From Ignavibacteria bacterium (lineage in GTDB: Bacteria; Bacteroidota; Ignavibacteria; Tepidaquicellales; OLB5), in NCBI GenBank assembly GCA_019912545.1, contig JAIOIK010000042.1, positions 1 to 64,000 on the forward strand: DNA of 64,000 nucleotides, written 5' to 3'. The translations under genes were made by a program, and so were the position numbers. The notes beneath the pieces are model-generated. The model ran no database searches. It was not told the DNA's origin and saw only the letters and a program-made list of their open reading frames with translations. Below, piece after piece: positions 21,039 to 31,144 of this stretch. The number at the start of each line of letters is the position of its first letter. The stretch's first letter is position 1.

Positions 21039-21992
21039 ATGCATTTTTTTCAAAATACAAATATAGATTTTTTAGGCAAGAGAAAACTTTTTTACATCGT
21101 TTCTCTATCAGTGATAGTTATCGGGCTCGCGGTTTTCTTTGCAAAAGGGCTTGTAATCGGAATTGATTTTGCCGGCGGCACTGAAGTACTTGTGAGATTT
21201 CAGAAAGATGTACCGATTGAACAGATCAGAACCGCGATGTCAACGGCAAAGATCGATGGAGCAGAGATCAAAACCCTGGGCAGCGAAAGAGATATTCTTA
21301 TCCGTACGCCTGAGCAGGGTGAAGGTACTGCCGTTAGTGATAACATCAGGCAGGCATTAACTACCGGCATTCCTGATAATACTTTCGAAGTACTCAGGAT
21401 CGATAAAGTTGGTCCCAAGATCGGAAAAGAACTTACAACATCTGCTATATACGCAACGATATTTTCTCTAATAGCAATACTCATTTACCTTGCATTCAGG
21501 TTTGAGTTCGTATATGCCGTAGGTTCAGTTCTTGCTTTGCTTCATGACGTGCTGGTTACACTGGGATTGGTTGCCATTTTCGGGTATTTGTTTCCAGACC
21601 TGCATCTTGAGCTTAACCAGGGTATGGTGGCAGCATTTTTAACGCTTATAGGTTTCTCGGTAAATGATACGGTTGTTGTTTTTGACAGGATTAGAGAGAA
21701 TATCAAGCTTTACAAAAGTGAAGATATTTATCATGTTATGAACAGGAGTTTAAATTATACCTTAAGCAGAACTATCATAACTAACGGAACAGTATTCATA
21801 ACTGTGTTAATATTGCTGATATTTGGCGGTGAAGTTAACAGGAGTTTTGCGTTTACATTTCTGATAGGTATAATAACCGGTACGTATTCATCAATATACA
21901 CTGCCGGCGCATTCGTTGTGGATATCAAGAATTTCATGGATAAAAACAAAAAAGGAATCATCCCCGGTAAATTATCGGTCAAGAAAGCATAG
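21039..21992 (+). CDS. secF: Protein translocase subunit SecF
   Basis: 'GLVIGIDFAGGTEVLVRF', 'LTLIGFSVNDTVVVFDRIREN', 'NRSLNYTLSRTIITNGTVF'. Confidence 0.95.
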   Translation: MHFFQNTNIDFLGKRKLFYIVSLSVIVIGLAVFFAKGLVIGIDFAGGTEVLVRFQKDVPIEQIRTAMSTAKIDGAEIKTLGSERDILIRTPEQGEGTAVSDNIRQALTTGIPDNTFEVLRIDKVGPKIGKELTTSAIYATIFSLIAILIYLAFRFEFVYAVGSVLALLHDVLVTLGLVAIFGYLFPDLHLELNQGMVAAFLTLIGFSVNDTVVVFDRIRENIKLYKSEDIYHVMNRSLNYTLSRTIITNGTVFITVLILLIFGGEVNRSFAFTFLIGIITGTYSSIYTAGAFVVDIKNFMDKNKKGIIPGKLSVKKA

Positions 21993-22029
21993 ATTTTCAG
22001 AGCTCTTACTTTCAAGAGAAATAATATGA

Positions 22030-23310
<1,281 letters not shown>

Positions 23311-23322
23311 ATTGAATAACTT

Positions 23323-23426
23323 AACACACCCTCTACGAGTCTTCGACTCGAAGAGTCGTAGACCGTCTTCACCTACGGTGAATCCACCCCTGCCTGCTGC
23401 AGGCAGTCCTCTCAAGAGGGGAATTA
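23323..23426. repeat. Composite dispersed intergenic repeat carrying two palindromic insertions
   Basis: Alignable to the simpler copy at 53151-53202 (reverse strand), which lacks the 32-nt block 23332-23363 and the 19-nt block 23391-23409. Confidence 0.8.
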
Positions 23427-23465
23427 TTTACTAAGTTCTCATTTTTGAAAATTTCAATAAAATAA

Positions 23466-23496
23466 AAAAGGGACAAAACGAAATTTTGTCCCTTTT
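23466..23496. terminator. Bidirectional intrinsic terminator between convergent genes
   Basis: Perfect 13-bp stem AAAAGGGACAAAA / TTTTGTCCCTTTT with 5-nt loop CGAAA; A/T tracts on both sides. Confidence 0.88.
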
Positions 23497-23516
23497 GCAT
23501 TAAACAGCATTAAAAA

Positions 23517-23987
23517 TTATTTCTTGTCGATCTTCGCATTAAATAATCCGCCTTCAGTATGGCCGCTCCTGAAAGTGGAATAGTACCATCCGCCCTTTAA
23601 TTCTCCACTAACAATATTAGCATTTAAGAAGACATTTGCATCGGCAATTCTTGGATTAGTATTAATATTAATGAAGTTCTGCTTATCATTATAATAACCC
23701 TTTAATTCACCACCCTCCATTGTCGTAAAACCCTGGTAAATGGTGTCCTTGGTGAGTTTTGATATAGTGTATGAACCGCTCACAAGGTAATCTCCTGATC
23801 CTGTCGTCTGTTTTGTAATTGAATCGAAAGTCATCAATCCTTCAACCAGCGATGTTCCGGAACTATCTGTAAGAATATATTGATACCGGCCTTTTTTTAG
23901 CGCCAGAGATGAATCTGAATCCGAACCCGAACATGAGCTTAGTATTAAAACTGCTGCAATTGAAATTAAGCCAATTATTTTCATCAT
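23517..23987 (-). CDS. Hypothetical lipoprotein
   Basis: Lipobox 'LILSSCSGSD'; start overlaps stop of the upstream metalloprotease gene. Confidence 0.6.
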   Translation of the reverse strand: MMKIIGLISIAAVLILSSCSGSDSDSSLALKKGRYQYILTDSSGTSLVEGLMTFDSITKQTTGSGDYLVSGSYTISKLTKDTIYQGFTTMEGGELKGYYNDKQNFININTNPRIADANVFLNANIVSGELKGGWYYSTFRSGHTEGGLFNAKIDKK

Positions 23988-25696
23988 TTTACCAATACCA
24001 TTTTTTTGATTTCTGAATAGACCGATTTGTTATCTCTGTTAACATCAAGTTTATACAAATATACTCCCGATGCTAAGTTTAAGCTGTTCGCATCTAAGTT
24101 GTATGAAAATATACCAATTGGATAGTAATTACTATTTATTAAAATAGCTATTTCCCTGCCGGTTATATCATATATTTTAAGGCTTACTAGCCCATCTTCA
24201 GGCAGCGCGAATTTTATATTTGTTACAGGATTAAACGGATTTGGGTAATTCTGGAGCAAGCTGAAAAACAACGGCGCTTCAGAGGAATTAAGCGGGTTAT
24301 CTAAACAAAGTGCCTGGTTATACCTCAGGTTGATTGTATCGCGAGGTAATGACCCGAATCCCCTTGTTAAGTTTATTGCTCCATTTAAATGGCAATAACT
24401 CATAATTGTACCATTGTTATTTGCAAATGTACCCGTTACACATGCACCCTCAGATTGATAACATGAATCGATCTGTCCGCTTACAGTCGGCCAAACACAA
24501 GCGTGTGTATGCATAGAGCCAAAATTATGGCCGGTTTCATGTGTGATAACCATAACTGTCCATGAATAAGTGGGATAGGGCTGATAGTTTCCTTCGATAT
24601 TACTGAAAGCATACCTTCCGGACTGGCTGGAAGGCTCATAAGACTGGCATAGAACTCTTATCCATGCAATACCGCCAAGCAATTGCCCATGTCCGGTGGA
24701 AAGCAAATGCGCCAAATCTCCTGTAAATGCATTCTTTGTCCTTGTGCCAAAAGCTTTCAAAATTTCATCTGACCCGCTAAGGTTCGCATATGGATCTGTT
24801 GAAGTATAAACTGAAACACTTGGAACCATATTGACAGTGATGCTTTCATTCTGGTAAAGTGTTTTTACATGCAGAAAAACTCCGCTTACGAAAGCCGCTG
24901 TTGCAGTTGCGCTGCTACCATTATCCTGGTACATTTTATAATCACATGTAAAATTAATATCAACAGGTGATATTGTAGCTTCGGCGTTGCCAATATTATT
25001 ACTATTATGTGCCGGAGTTCTATAGAATTTGTCATAAGCGTCACCGGACCCGCACTCAAAGCCGGGTTTGGTAATAACATCCAGATCATTATATAGAATA
25101 TACTCACTTGTCAGGTTCTTTTTATCATCCTTAAGAGCGCCAAGAACGAAGTTCCCGTTATCAGTTGAGAATATTCCCATTACATTGTTCTCAAAGACGC
25201 TTAATGAAACAATTGAGTTCTCATCACCCTTAATAATACCGCTGTAGAAGTTACCCTGGTTAAAGTTCTCTTCTTTTACCTGGCCATTACCAATTGATCT
25301 GACTTTAATTCCTTCAGGGTAAGGATTTACTTTTACAAGCTCTGCCTCAATATCTTTATTATTTGGACCCTTTAGCATGAGTGTGATTGTCTCCGGTTTT
25401 GAAGAATTCAATTCACTGAGTGCATTTACATCAATTGTGAAAAAAGATGCTTTATTGACAAACGTATTTAACGCTTCAGAATTATCCTTATTGCTTTGTT
25501 TAAACAGGCTAATGCCGACAAAGCTTCCTGTGTTTTTCATGCCTTTTACTAATTCTGCATTAGTGTTTTTGTGCTTAACACTACTATTAAAAACCACTTC
25601 TGTATTCGCTCCTGAATTAAATGCGCTGAAACTGAATAGCAGAGCTATTGCCAGAATTGAAAAGACAAGAATGTTTAATCTATAAACTTTTTTCAT
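23984..25696 (-). CDS. M12-type (reprolysin-like) zinc metalloprotease with T9SS type A sorting domain; start trimmed from the track ORF (25774)
   Basis: 'VITHETGHNFGSMHTHACVW' HExxHxxGxxH zinc motif; 'FSLLQNYPNPFNPVTNIKFALPEDGLVSLKIYD...SGVYLYKLD' CTD; internal ATG at 25696 begins a signal peptide MKKVYRLNILVFSI. Confidence 0.85.
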   Translation of the reverse strand: MKKVYRLNILVFSILAIALLFSFSAFNSGANTEVVFNSSVKHKNTNAELVKGMKNTGSFVGISLFKQSNKDNSEALNTFVNKASFFTIDVNALSELNSSKPETITLMLKGPNNKDIEAELVKVNPYPEGIKVRSIGNGQVKEENFNQGNFYSGIIKGDENSIVSLSVFENNVMGIFSTDNGNFVLGALKDDKKNLTSEYILYNDLDVITKPGFECGSGDAYDKFYRTPAHNSNNIGNAEATISPVDINFTCDYKMYQDNGSSATATAAFVSGVFLHVKTLYQNESITVNMVPSVSVYTSTDPYANLSGSDEILKAFGTRTKNAFTGDLAHLLSTGHGQLLGGIAWIRVLCQSYEPSSQSGRYAFSNIEGNYQPYPTYSWTVMVITHETGHNFGSMHTHACVWPTVSGQIDSCYQSEGACVTGTFANNNGTIMSYCHLNGAINLTRGFGSLPRDTINLRYNQALCLDNPLNSSEAPLFFSLLQNYPNPFNPVTNIKFALPEDGLVSLKIYDITGREIAILINSNYYPIGIFSYNLDANSLNLASGVYLYKLDVNRDNKSVYSEIKKMVLVK

Positions 25697-25706
25697 ATAT
25701 TTAAAA

Positions 25707-26165
25707 TTATTTAAGTTCGCTTGAATTATGGTTGAAGCTATTTCTACCATTATTTTCAATACTGGTTTCAGCACCGGTAATTGTCTGGCTGTAATACAGT
25801 ATCCTGTTGTTATTAATGCCCGTTAAGAGAAGTTCATTGTTCTGAGTGAAATTATAACTGTACTGTACCCCGGAATCAGTATATGTTAAGGTAGAGCCTG
25901 AAATTGAGTATGGTCTGCTTATCGCACTTGCATCAGGACATTGCAGTGTGGCTGTTCCCCCTGTAGAACTTGGATAATTTACAGTCTCACCTGGACAAAT
26001 ATCAAGTGTTGTACCTGCATTGTATATCAATGTCCAGCTCCCTGTAATATCACCGGTTGGATTACTATTGAGGATCTCCTCGCAATCAGAACCAATGAAT
26101 GGAAGTGAAAGCAGCATTAAACCCGTAATAATGCGTAATGATAGTTTCTTGTACATATTATTCAT
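25707..26165 (-). CDS. Hypothetical secreted/lipocalin-like protein
   Basis: Signal peptide; 'ITGSWTLIYNAG'. Confidence 0.5.
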   Translation of the reverse strand: MNNMYKKLSLRIITGLMLLSLPFIGSDCEEILNSNPTGDITGSWTLIYNAGTTLDICPGETVNYPSSTGGTATLQCPDASAISRPYSISGSTLTYTDSGVQYSYNFTQNNELLLTGINNNRILYYSQTITGAETSIENNGRNSFNHNSSELK

Positions 26166-26234
26166 AAATAATTAAGTTAATTTGTCCTAAATATAATTAT
26201 CAGAATATTAATACACAACAAGTTTTACAAATAA

Positions 26235-26936
26235 TTACAGTTTTTCAGCAAATACGGTATGAACAATGCCAAGAAAGTTGTTTTTTTCCCCATTTACTTT
26301 GAATCCATTTTGGAGCAGCTTTTCAGTATACTCTCTAACAGGCAGGAAATTATCCACGGAATCAAACAGATAGCTATATGCATACTGGCTACCTGCCATC
26401 TTATTTCCGATCTTGGGAAGGACTTTCTCGAAGTACTGCTTAAATATTCTGCCTGCAATCGTGCTATTCAAAGGTTTAAACATTTCAATGGTAACAAAAG
26501 ATGCACCGGATCTTAATACTCTGCAAATTTCCTTTAAACAGTTATCCAAGTTCTGAAAATTCCTAACGCCAAATCCAATACCGCAGAGATCAAAGGTGCT
26601 ATTGCTGAAAGGTAAATGCTCGGCTTCTGCTCTAATAGGAAGATTGATACTCTTATCAAGCTTTTTCATGTCAATCTTAAGCATCTCTATGGAAAGGTCT
26701 GCAGAGTATATTTTTTTGGGATTTAGTTTCTGGAACTCAAGGCCTAAGTCACCCGAACCGCACGCAAGATCAAGTATTATATCGTACTTATTACCGCTGT
26801 TTGAAAGGAATTTTACTGCCTGTTTACGCCACCGGTTATCCTGGTAACCGCTTAAAAGATGATTAAGCCTGTCATAAGTAGGAGATATCTCATCGAACAT
26901 CTTCCCTACGAATTTCTTATCTTTGGAAAATTTCAT
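26235..26936 (-). CDS. ubiE/menG: Demethylmenaquinone/ubiquinone methyltransferase
   Basis: 'VGKMFDEISPTYDRLNHLLS', 'ILDLACGSGDLGLEF', 'GIGFGVRNFQNLDNCLKEICRVLR'. Confidence 0.93.
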   Translation of the reverse strand: MKFSKDKKFVGKMFDEISPTYDRLNHLLSGYQDNRWRKQAVKFLSNSGNKYDIILDLACGSGDLGLEFQKLNPKKIYSADLSIEMLKIDMKKLDKSINLPIRAEAEHLPFSNSTFDLCGIGFGVRNFQNLDNCLKEICRVLRSGASFVTIEMFKPLNSTIAGRIFKQYFEKVLPKIGNKMAGSQYAYSYLFDSVDNFLPVREYTEKLLQNGFKVNGEKNNFLGIVHTVFAEKL

Positions 26937-26939
26937 TAA

Positions 26940-28163
26940 TTATTTGAACCTGAGCGAAGTAATGGGGTTTAGCCTCGATGCCATGTAGGAAGGAATAACT
27001 GTAACAAGAATACTGAGCAACACAGCAATAACGGTTATCATTATGCCTGTACTCCAGTCGATAAGAAGCGGAACTGTGGACATATAATACAAGTCCGGTA
27101 TCTTAACAAGATCGTACTTAAGCTGCAAGAAACAGAGTCCGTAACCCAATACATTACCCAGGATTATTCCTGCTACAGAGATTAACATTCCCTGGAAGAA
27201 AAACACCATCGTAACATCAGTATTCTTGGCTCCGAGTGATTTCAATATCCCGATCGTCTCGGTCTTTTCCAGCACAAGCATTAGCAGGAATCCTATAATA
27301 TTTATTGCCGCAACTATGATTATTAAACCCAGAACTATCGGAATGGGCTTTTTTTGCAGGTCAACCCATGTGAAAAGACCTTTGTAGAGCTGGAATACAT
27401 TCTTTGCATTATTGTTGGGATAGTCAATGTTACTCCGTATTTCCTGTGTTGTTGTTCTGATCTTCTCTGTATCCTTCAAAAAGACCTCAATTCCGGTAAC
27501 ATACGGCCCCATGGAAAAAAGTTTTTGAGCATCATTAAGCGCAGTATACAGCAGCACATCATCGTATTCCTTTAAGCCGGATTCATAAATACCAACTACC
27601 TTAAAACCTTTTACGCTAGGAGTATTGGCTGCAGAAGGAATTCCCACAGTTGCAATTATGAATACCTTGCTATCCAGACCGATACCCAGCTTTGAAGCAA
27701 GCTTATTGCCGATTACGATACTTGAAAATGCTGTATCAGATTTTCCTAGATCACCGGTACCGGAAATTATTTTTCTTTGGGAAGCAAAAACATTGTCCTC
27801 ATTTCTTACTCCCTTAATAATAATGCCTTCAGTTCTTTCCTTAAACTTTATCACTGCCTCTTTTTGAACAAAAGGCTGTGCCATTGCAACACCGAAATGT
27901 TTTGAGCTGTCATTAAGGTCATTAAGAAGCTTCTGATAGTCGGCAATCCCCTCTTTTTTAAAAGATAGAACCTGGATATGCGATGAAAGTGATATTGTTT
28001 TTTCGGTTATCTCTTTTTCAAAACCGTTGAGCACCGAGACAGCTATGATCAATGCCGCTACTCCAATAGCAATCCCCGCAATTGAAATGAAAGTGATAAA
28101 GGAGATAAATGATGACTCACCTTTAGACCTCAAAAACCGCTTTGCAAGAAAGAAATTTATCAT
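26940..28163 (-). CDS. Lipoprotein-releasing ABC transporter permease (LolC/LolE family, FtsX domain)
   Basis: 'FLAKRFLRSKGESSFISFITFISIAGIAIGVAALIIAVSVLNGFEKEI'; C-terminal FtsX helices. Confidence 0.9.
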   Translation of the reverse strand: MINFFLAKRFLRSKGESSFISFITFISIAGIAIGVAALIIAVSVLNGFEKEITEKTISLSSHIQVLSFKKEGIADYQKLLNDLNDSSKHFGVAMAQPFVQKEAVIKFKERTEGIIIKGVRNEDNVFASQRKIISGTGDLGKSDTAFSSIVIGNKLASKLGIGLDSKVFIIATVGIPSAANTPSVKGFKVVGIYESGLKEYDDVLLYTALNDAQKLFSMGPYVTGIEVFLKDTEKIRTTTQEIRSNIDYPNNNAKNVFQLYKGLFTWVDLQKKPIPIVLGLIIIVAAINIIGFLLMLVLEKTETIGILKSLGAKNTDVTMVFFFQGMLISVAGIILGNVLGYGLCFLQLKYDLVKIPDLYYMSTVPLLIDWSTGIMITVIAVLLSILVTVIPSYMASRLNPITSLRFK

Positions 28164-28177
28164 TCTATATGGATTAA

Positions 28178-29270
28178 CTAAAACTCCATTAAATAACTTT
28201 TTATAAATTCATCGATATTGCCATCCATTACGGCCTGAGTATTGCTGGTTTCATAGTCAGTACGGTGATCCTTAACCATATTGTATGGATGGAATACATA
28301 GCTTCGTATTTGACTGCCCCATTCGATCTTCTTCTTTGAATTCTCTATCTTATCCTGTTTAGCCTGCTCTTTTTCCTTTTCAAGCTGGTAGAGCTTTGAT
28401 TTCAGCATCTTCAATGCATTTGCACGGTTTTGATGCTGTGAGCGCTCATTCTGGCATTGTACAACGATTCCTGTGGGTGTATGAGTAATCCTGATAGCAG
28501 TTTCCACCTTGTTAACATTCTGCCCGCCAGCTCCACCGCTCCTGAATGTATCAACCCGAATATCAGCCGGATTTATCTCAATCTCAATATTATCATCAAC
28601 TATAGGATAAACGAAAACTGCGGCAAAGGAAGTATGCCTTTTCTTGTTTGAATCAAATGGTGATATCCTGACGAGCCTGTGAACTCCATTTTCAGCCTTT
28701 AAATAGCCGTATGCGTACTTGCCTGTTATTTCCAGAGTAGCGCTTTTGATTCCGGCACCATCACCTTCCAGCAGATCAACAACCTCAGCCTTAAAGCCCT
28801 GCTTTTCGGCATACCTTAAGTACATTCGCATTAGCATTTGAGCCCAATCCTGCGCCTCTGTACCGCCCGCACCGGAGTTTATGTTCAGGATTGCATCCCT
28901 GTCGTCATCGGCATCCCTCAGCATATTCTTGAATTCGGCATCACCAACAAGCTTTGAAAGCTTTTCAATGTCCTTTTCAAATACTTCTTCAAGCGTAATA
29001 TCTGATTCTTCTTCTGCAAGGGCCAAAAGTGATTCCATATCGTTATACCTTGTATCCAGATTCTTCCAAAGCTCTATCCATTCATTATTGCTGTTTATTT
29101 CCTGCAAAACCTTCTGAGCTTCGGTATTATCATCCCAAAACCCGGGCTCGGATGTTTTTGCCTGGAGCTTATCTACTGTTTCCTGTTTGCTCGTGATCTC
29201 AAAGGAACCTCCTTAGATCATCGATCCGTTTCTTAACTTTCTTCAATTCTGATTTACTGTAATCGAACAT
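28178..29270 (-). CDS. prfB: Peptide chain release factor 2 with programmed +1 frameshift at the in-frame TGA (29201-29199)
   Basis: Zero frame ATG at 29270: [39 protein letters not shown]; +1 frame continues [41 protein letters not shown] into the track ORF; '[12 protein letters not shown]' GGQ motif. Confidence 0.96.
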
Positions 29271-29388
29271 GTTTTTAATCCTGAGCGCAGCGAAGGATCC
29301 AATCCTCATTCTGCTATATTTTAGTTTAACTAATGTTCTTTAACTTATAATAATTTAATGTAGTTATAGGTCGTAGGAACGCAGTCCT

Positions 29389-29488
29389 GTAGGGAATGCA
29401 TTTATGCGATTTATCTGAACCCGTGGCAAATTGCTATTCATGATAATTAACCCTACAACTCATTCATTGTTAAAATGCATTCCCTGCT
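29389..29488. repeat. Snap-back element 1 (inverted TGTAGGGAATGCATTT ... AAAATGCATTCCCTGC)
   Basis: Read directly; about 100 nt between and including the inverted arms. Confidence 0.7.
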
Positions 29489-29514
29489 GTTTCCCCCTTC
29501 ATACATTGAATCTT

Positions 29515-29613
29515 TGTAGGGAGTGCATTTGATCGATTAATATAGTCCTAAACTTAATTCAAAATCTGACAAAAACCTTCCCCCAAAATAATCCCCAAAA
29601 TGCACTCCCTACG
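29515..29613. repeat. Snap-back element 2 (inverted TGTAGGGAGTGCATTT ... AAAATGCACTCCCTACG)
   Basis: Same arm sequence as element 1 with a G/A difference, different interior. Confidence 0.7.
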
Positions 29614-29631
29614 TTAACAATAATCAACTCA

Positions 29632-29949
29632 TCACGGCTTTTCAATTTCCATCATCAGCAATGCGGAAGCCAGAGTTTTACCCTGTGCATCATTCTTAAG
29701 AGAAACAGTTCCCCCACCACCAAGAGTATTGTGAAGCACAAAATTCAGTGCATTAATATTCGGCATTTCGTATCTATCCACTTCACCCAGGCAGATACCC
29801 TCAAAATGCTTCTTTACAGCCTCAGCAGTTACTTTTTCCCTTATAATGGAGTAATCTTCCTTCTTGAAGGCAATCAGCCCTACATTGGCTGCATCGCCTT
29901 TATCACCTGATCTGCCGTGGCATATCTCTTTTAATTGAATTTTTGGCAT
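29632..29949 (-). CDS. Stand-alone AtuA C-terminal-domain-like protein
   Basis: 'CHGRSGDKGDAANVGLIAF', 'FVLHNTLGGGGTVSLKNDAQGKTLASALLMMEI'. Confidence 0.7.
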   Translation of the reverse strand: MPKIQLKEICHGRSGDKGDAANVGLIAFKKEDYSIIREKVTAEAVKKHFEGICLGEVDRYEMPNINALNFVLHNTLGGGGTVSLKNDAQGKTLASALLMMEIEKP

Positions 29950-30152
29950 ATTTCTTCATTCCCATGCAAATGGGAATCCAAATAATTTCTTAAATTTCAC
30001 AAAATTAGTGAAAAAATAAGTAAACTGAAATGTATTATTGTTATCTTGATAACTAATTTCATTACAAAACACTGGATTGGAAAGATGATAATTGGATTCT
30101 TTTGGATGGGATTTAACTTTCTAGGTTAGTAAGAGAACATCTCCTTTAAATG

Positions 30153-30195
30153 GCGTCTGATATTCATCTGACGCATGTCAGGTACATACCTGACA
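30153..30195. repeat. Two adjacent hairpins: GCGTC..GACGC and TGTCAGGTA-CA-TACCTGACA
   Basis: Second hairpin (30176-30195) is a perfect 9+2+9 palindrome. Confidence 0.7.
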
Positions 30196-30214
30196 CCAAT
30201 TCTATTTATTGATT

Positions 30215-31144
30215 CTACCCTTTCGGATGCGCCTTCTCATACACTTTCTTAAGCCTGTCAATTGAAACATGAGTGTAAATTTGCGTTGTTGATAGGCTTG
30301 AATGTCCGAGGAGGTCCTTTACAGCGCGGATATCTGCTCCGTGATCGAGTAAATGCGTAGCAAAAGAGTGGCGTAAAACGTGGGGTGATTTCTTCTTCAG
30401 CTCTGAGACCCTTGAAATGTACTGATTGGTTATTCTGTTCAATAAAGCGGGATACAGCTTTTTCCCGTTTTTGCCATTAAAAACTACTCCGTTATCAAAA
30501 TCAACTGCCTTCTCGGAGAAATACTCTTCTCTTTTTTCAAGGTAAGCTGATATTGCACCGATTGCAAGTAATCCAACCGGAATAATTCTTTCTTTCCTGC
30601 CTTTACCGCGGACCTTAATTGTACAATTATCAATATAAATTCTATCAACAGTCAAATTAATGAGTTCGCTTAGTCTTATGCCCGAGCTGTAGAATAACTC
30701 TATTATTGCCCTGTCACGGGTTCCCCAGATATCATTTTTGAAATTCTTAGGATCAAGCAAGTTGTTTAGCGATGTTTCATCAATCACAGTAGGCAGGTTT
30801 TTAGGCAGCTTAGGGAATATCAGGTTACGCGAGGGATTTTCAGAAAACAGTTTCTTCCTGTTTAAGAATTTATAAAACGATTTCAAGGTAGATATCTTGC
30901 GTGAAATTGTCCGCTTCGAGAATTTCACCTCGCGATTCTGCACGAAGTTTGCAATGAAGCGTTTCAGATCCTCTTCTTCAATATATTTAAGCTCAATTTT
31001 AGATTCAGTATTATCGCCAAGTTTAGCAATATAAATGTAAAGGTCGTTCAGGTCCTTTACATAATTCAGCAGCGTATGCCTTGAATAGTTCTTTTCGTTT
31101 ATAAGGTATGATGAAAATTTATCAATTGCTCTTATCAGATTCAT
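30215..31144 (-). CDS. Tyrosine recombinase XerC/XerD-like
   Basis: 'ELFYSSGIRLSELINLTV', 'SPHVLRHSFATHLLDHGADIRAVKDLLGHSSLSTTQIYTHV'. Confidence 0.92.
   Translation of the reverse strand: MNLIRAIDKFSSYLINEKNYSRHTLLNYVKDLNDLYIYIAKLGDNTESKIELKYIEEEDLKRFIANFVQNREVKFSKRTISRKISTLKSFYKFLNRKKLFSENPSRNLIFPKLPKNLPTVIDETSLNNLLDPKNFKNDIWGTRDRAIIELFYSSGIRLSELINLTVDRIYIDNCTIKVRGKGRKERIIPVGLLAIGAISAYLEKREEYFSEKAVDFDNGVVFNGKNGKKLYPALLNRITNQYISRVSELKKKSPHVLRHSFATHLLDHGADIRAVKDLLGHSSLSTTQIYTHVSIDRLKKVYEKAHPKG

Noticed and set aside
29278-29299. ATCCTGAGCGCAGCGAAGGAT palindrome next to the prfB start
   Set aside because: Very common type of degenerate intergenic repeat with short 5-bp arms; too little in this window to claim a function.
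29958-29977. ATTCCCAT-GCAA-ATGGGAAT hairpin
   Set aside because: Perfect 8-bp arms but single copy here; may be an ordinary repeat relative or weak terminator, so not raised as a separate finding.
30215-31144. Tyrosine recombinase as evidence for an integrated mobile island
   Set aside because: Motifs and neighbourhood fit a housekeeping XerC/D-type recombinase; no phage or conjugation genes nearby. The tRNA genes at 18.5 kb are not flanked by an integrated element.
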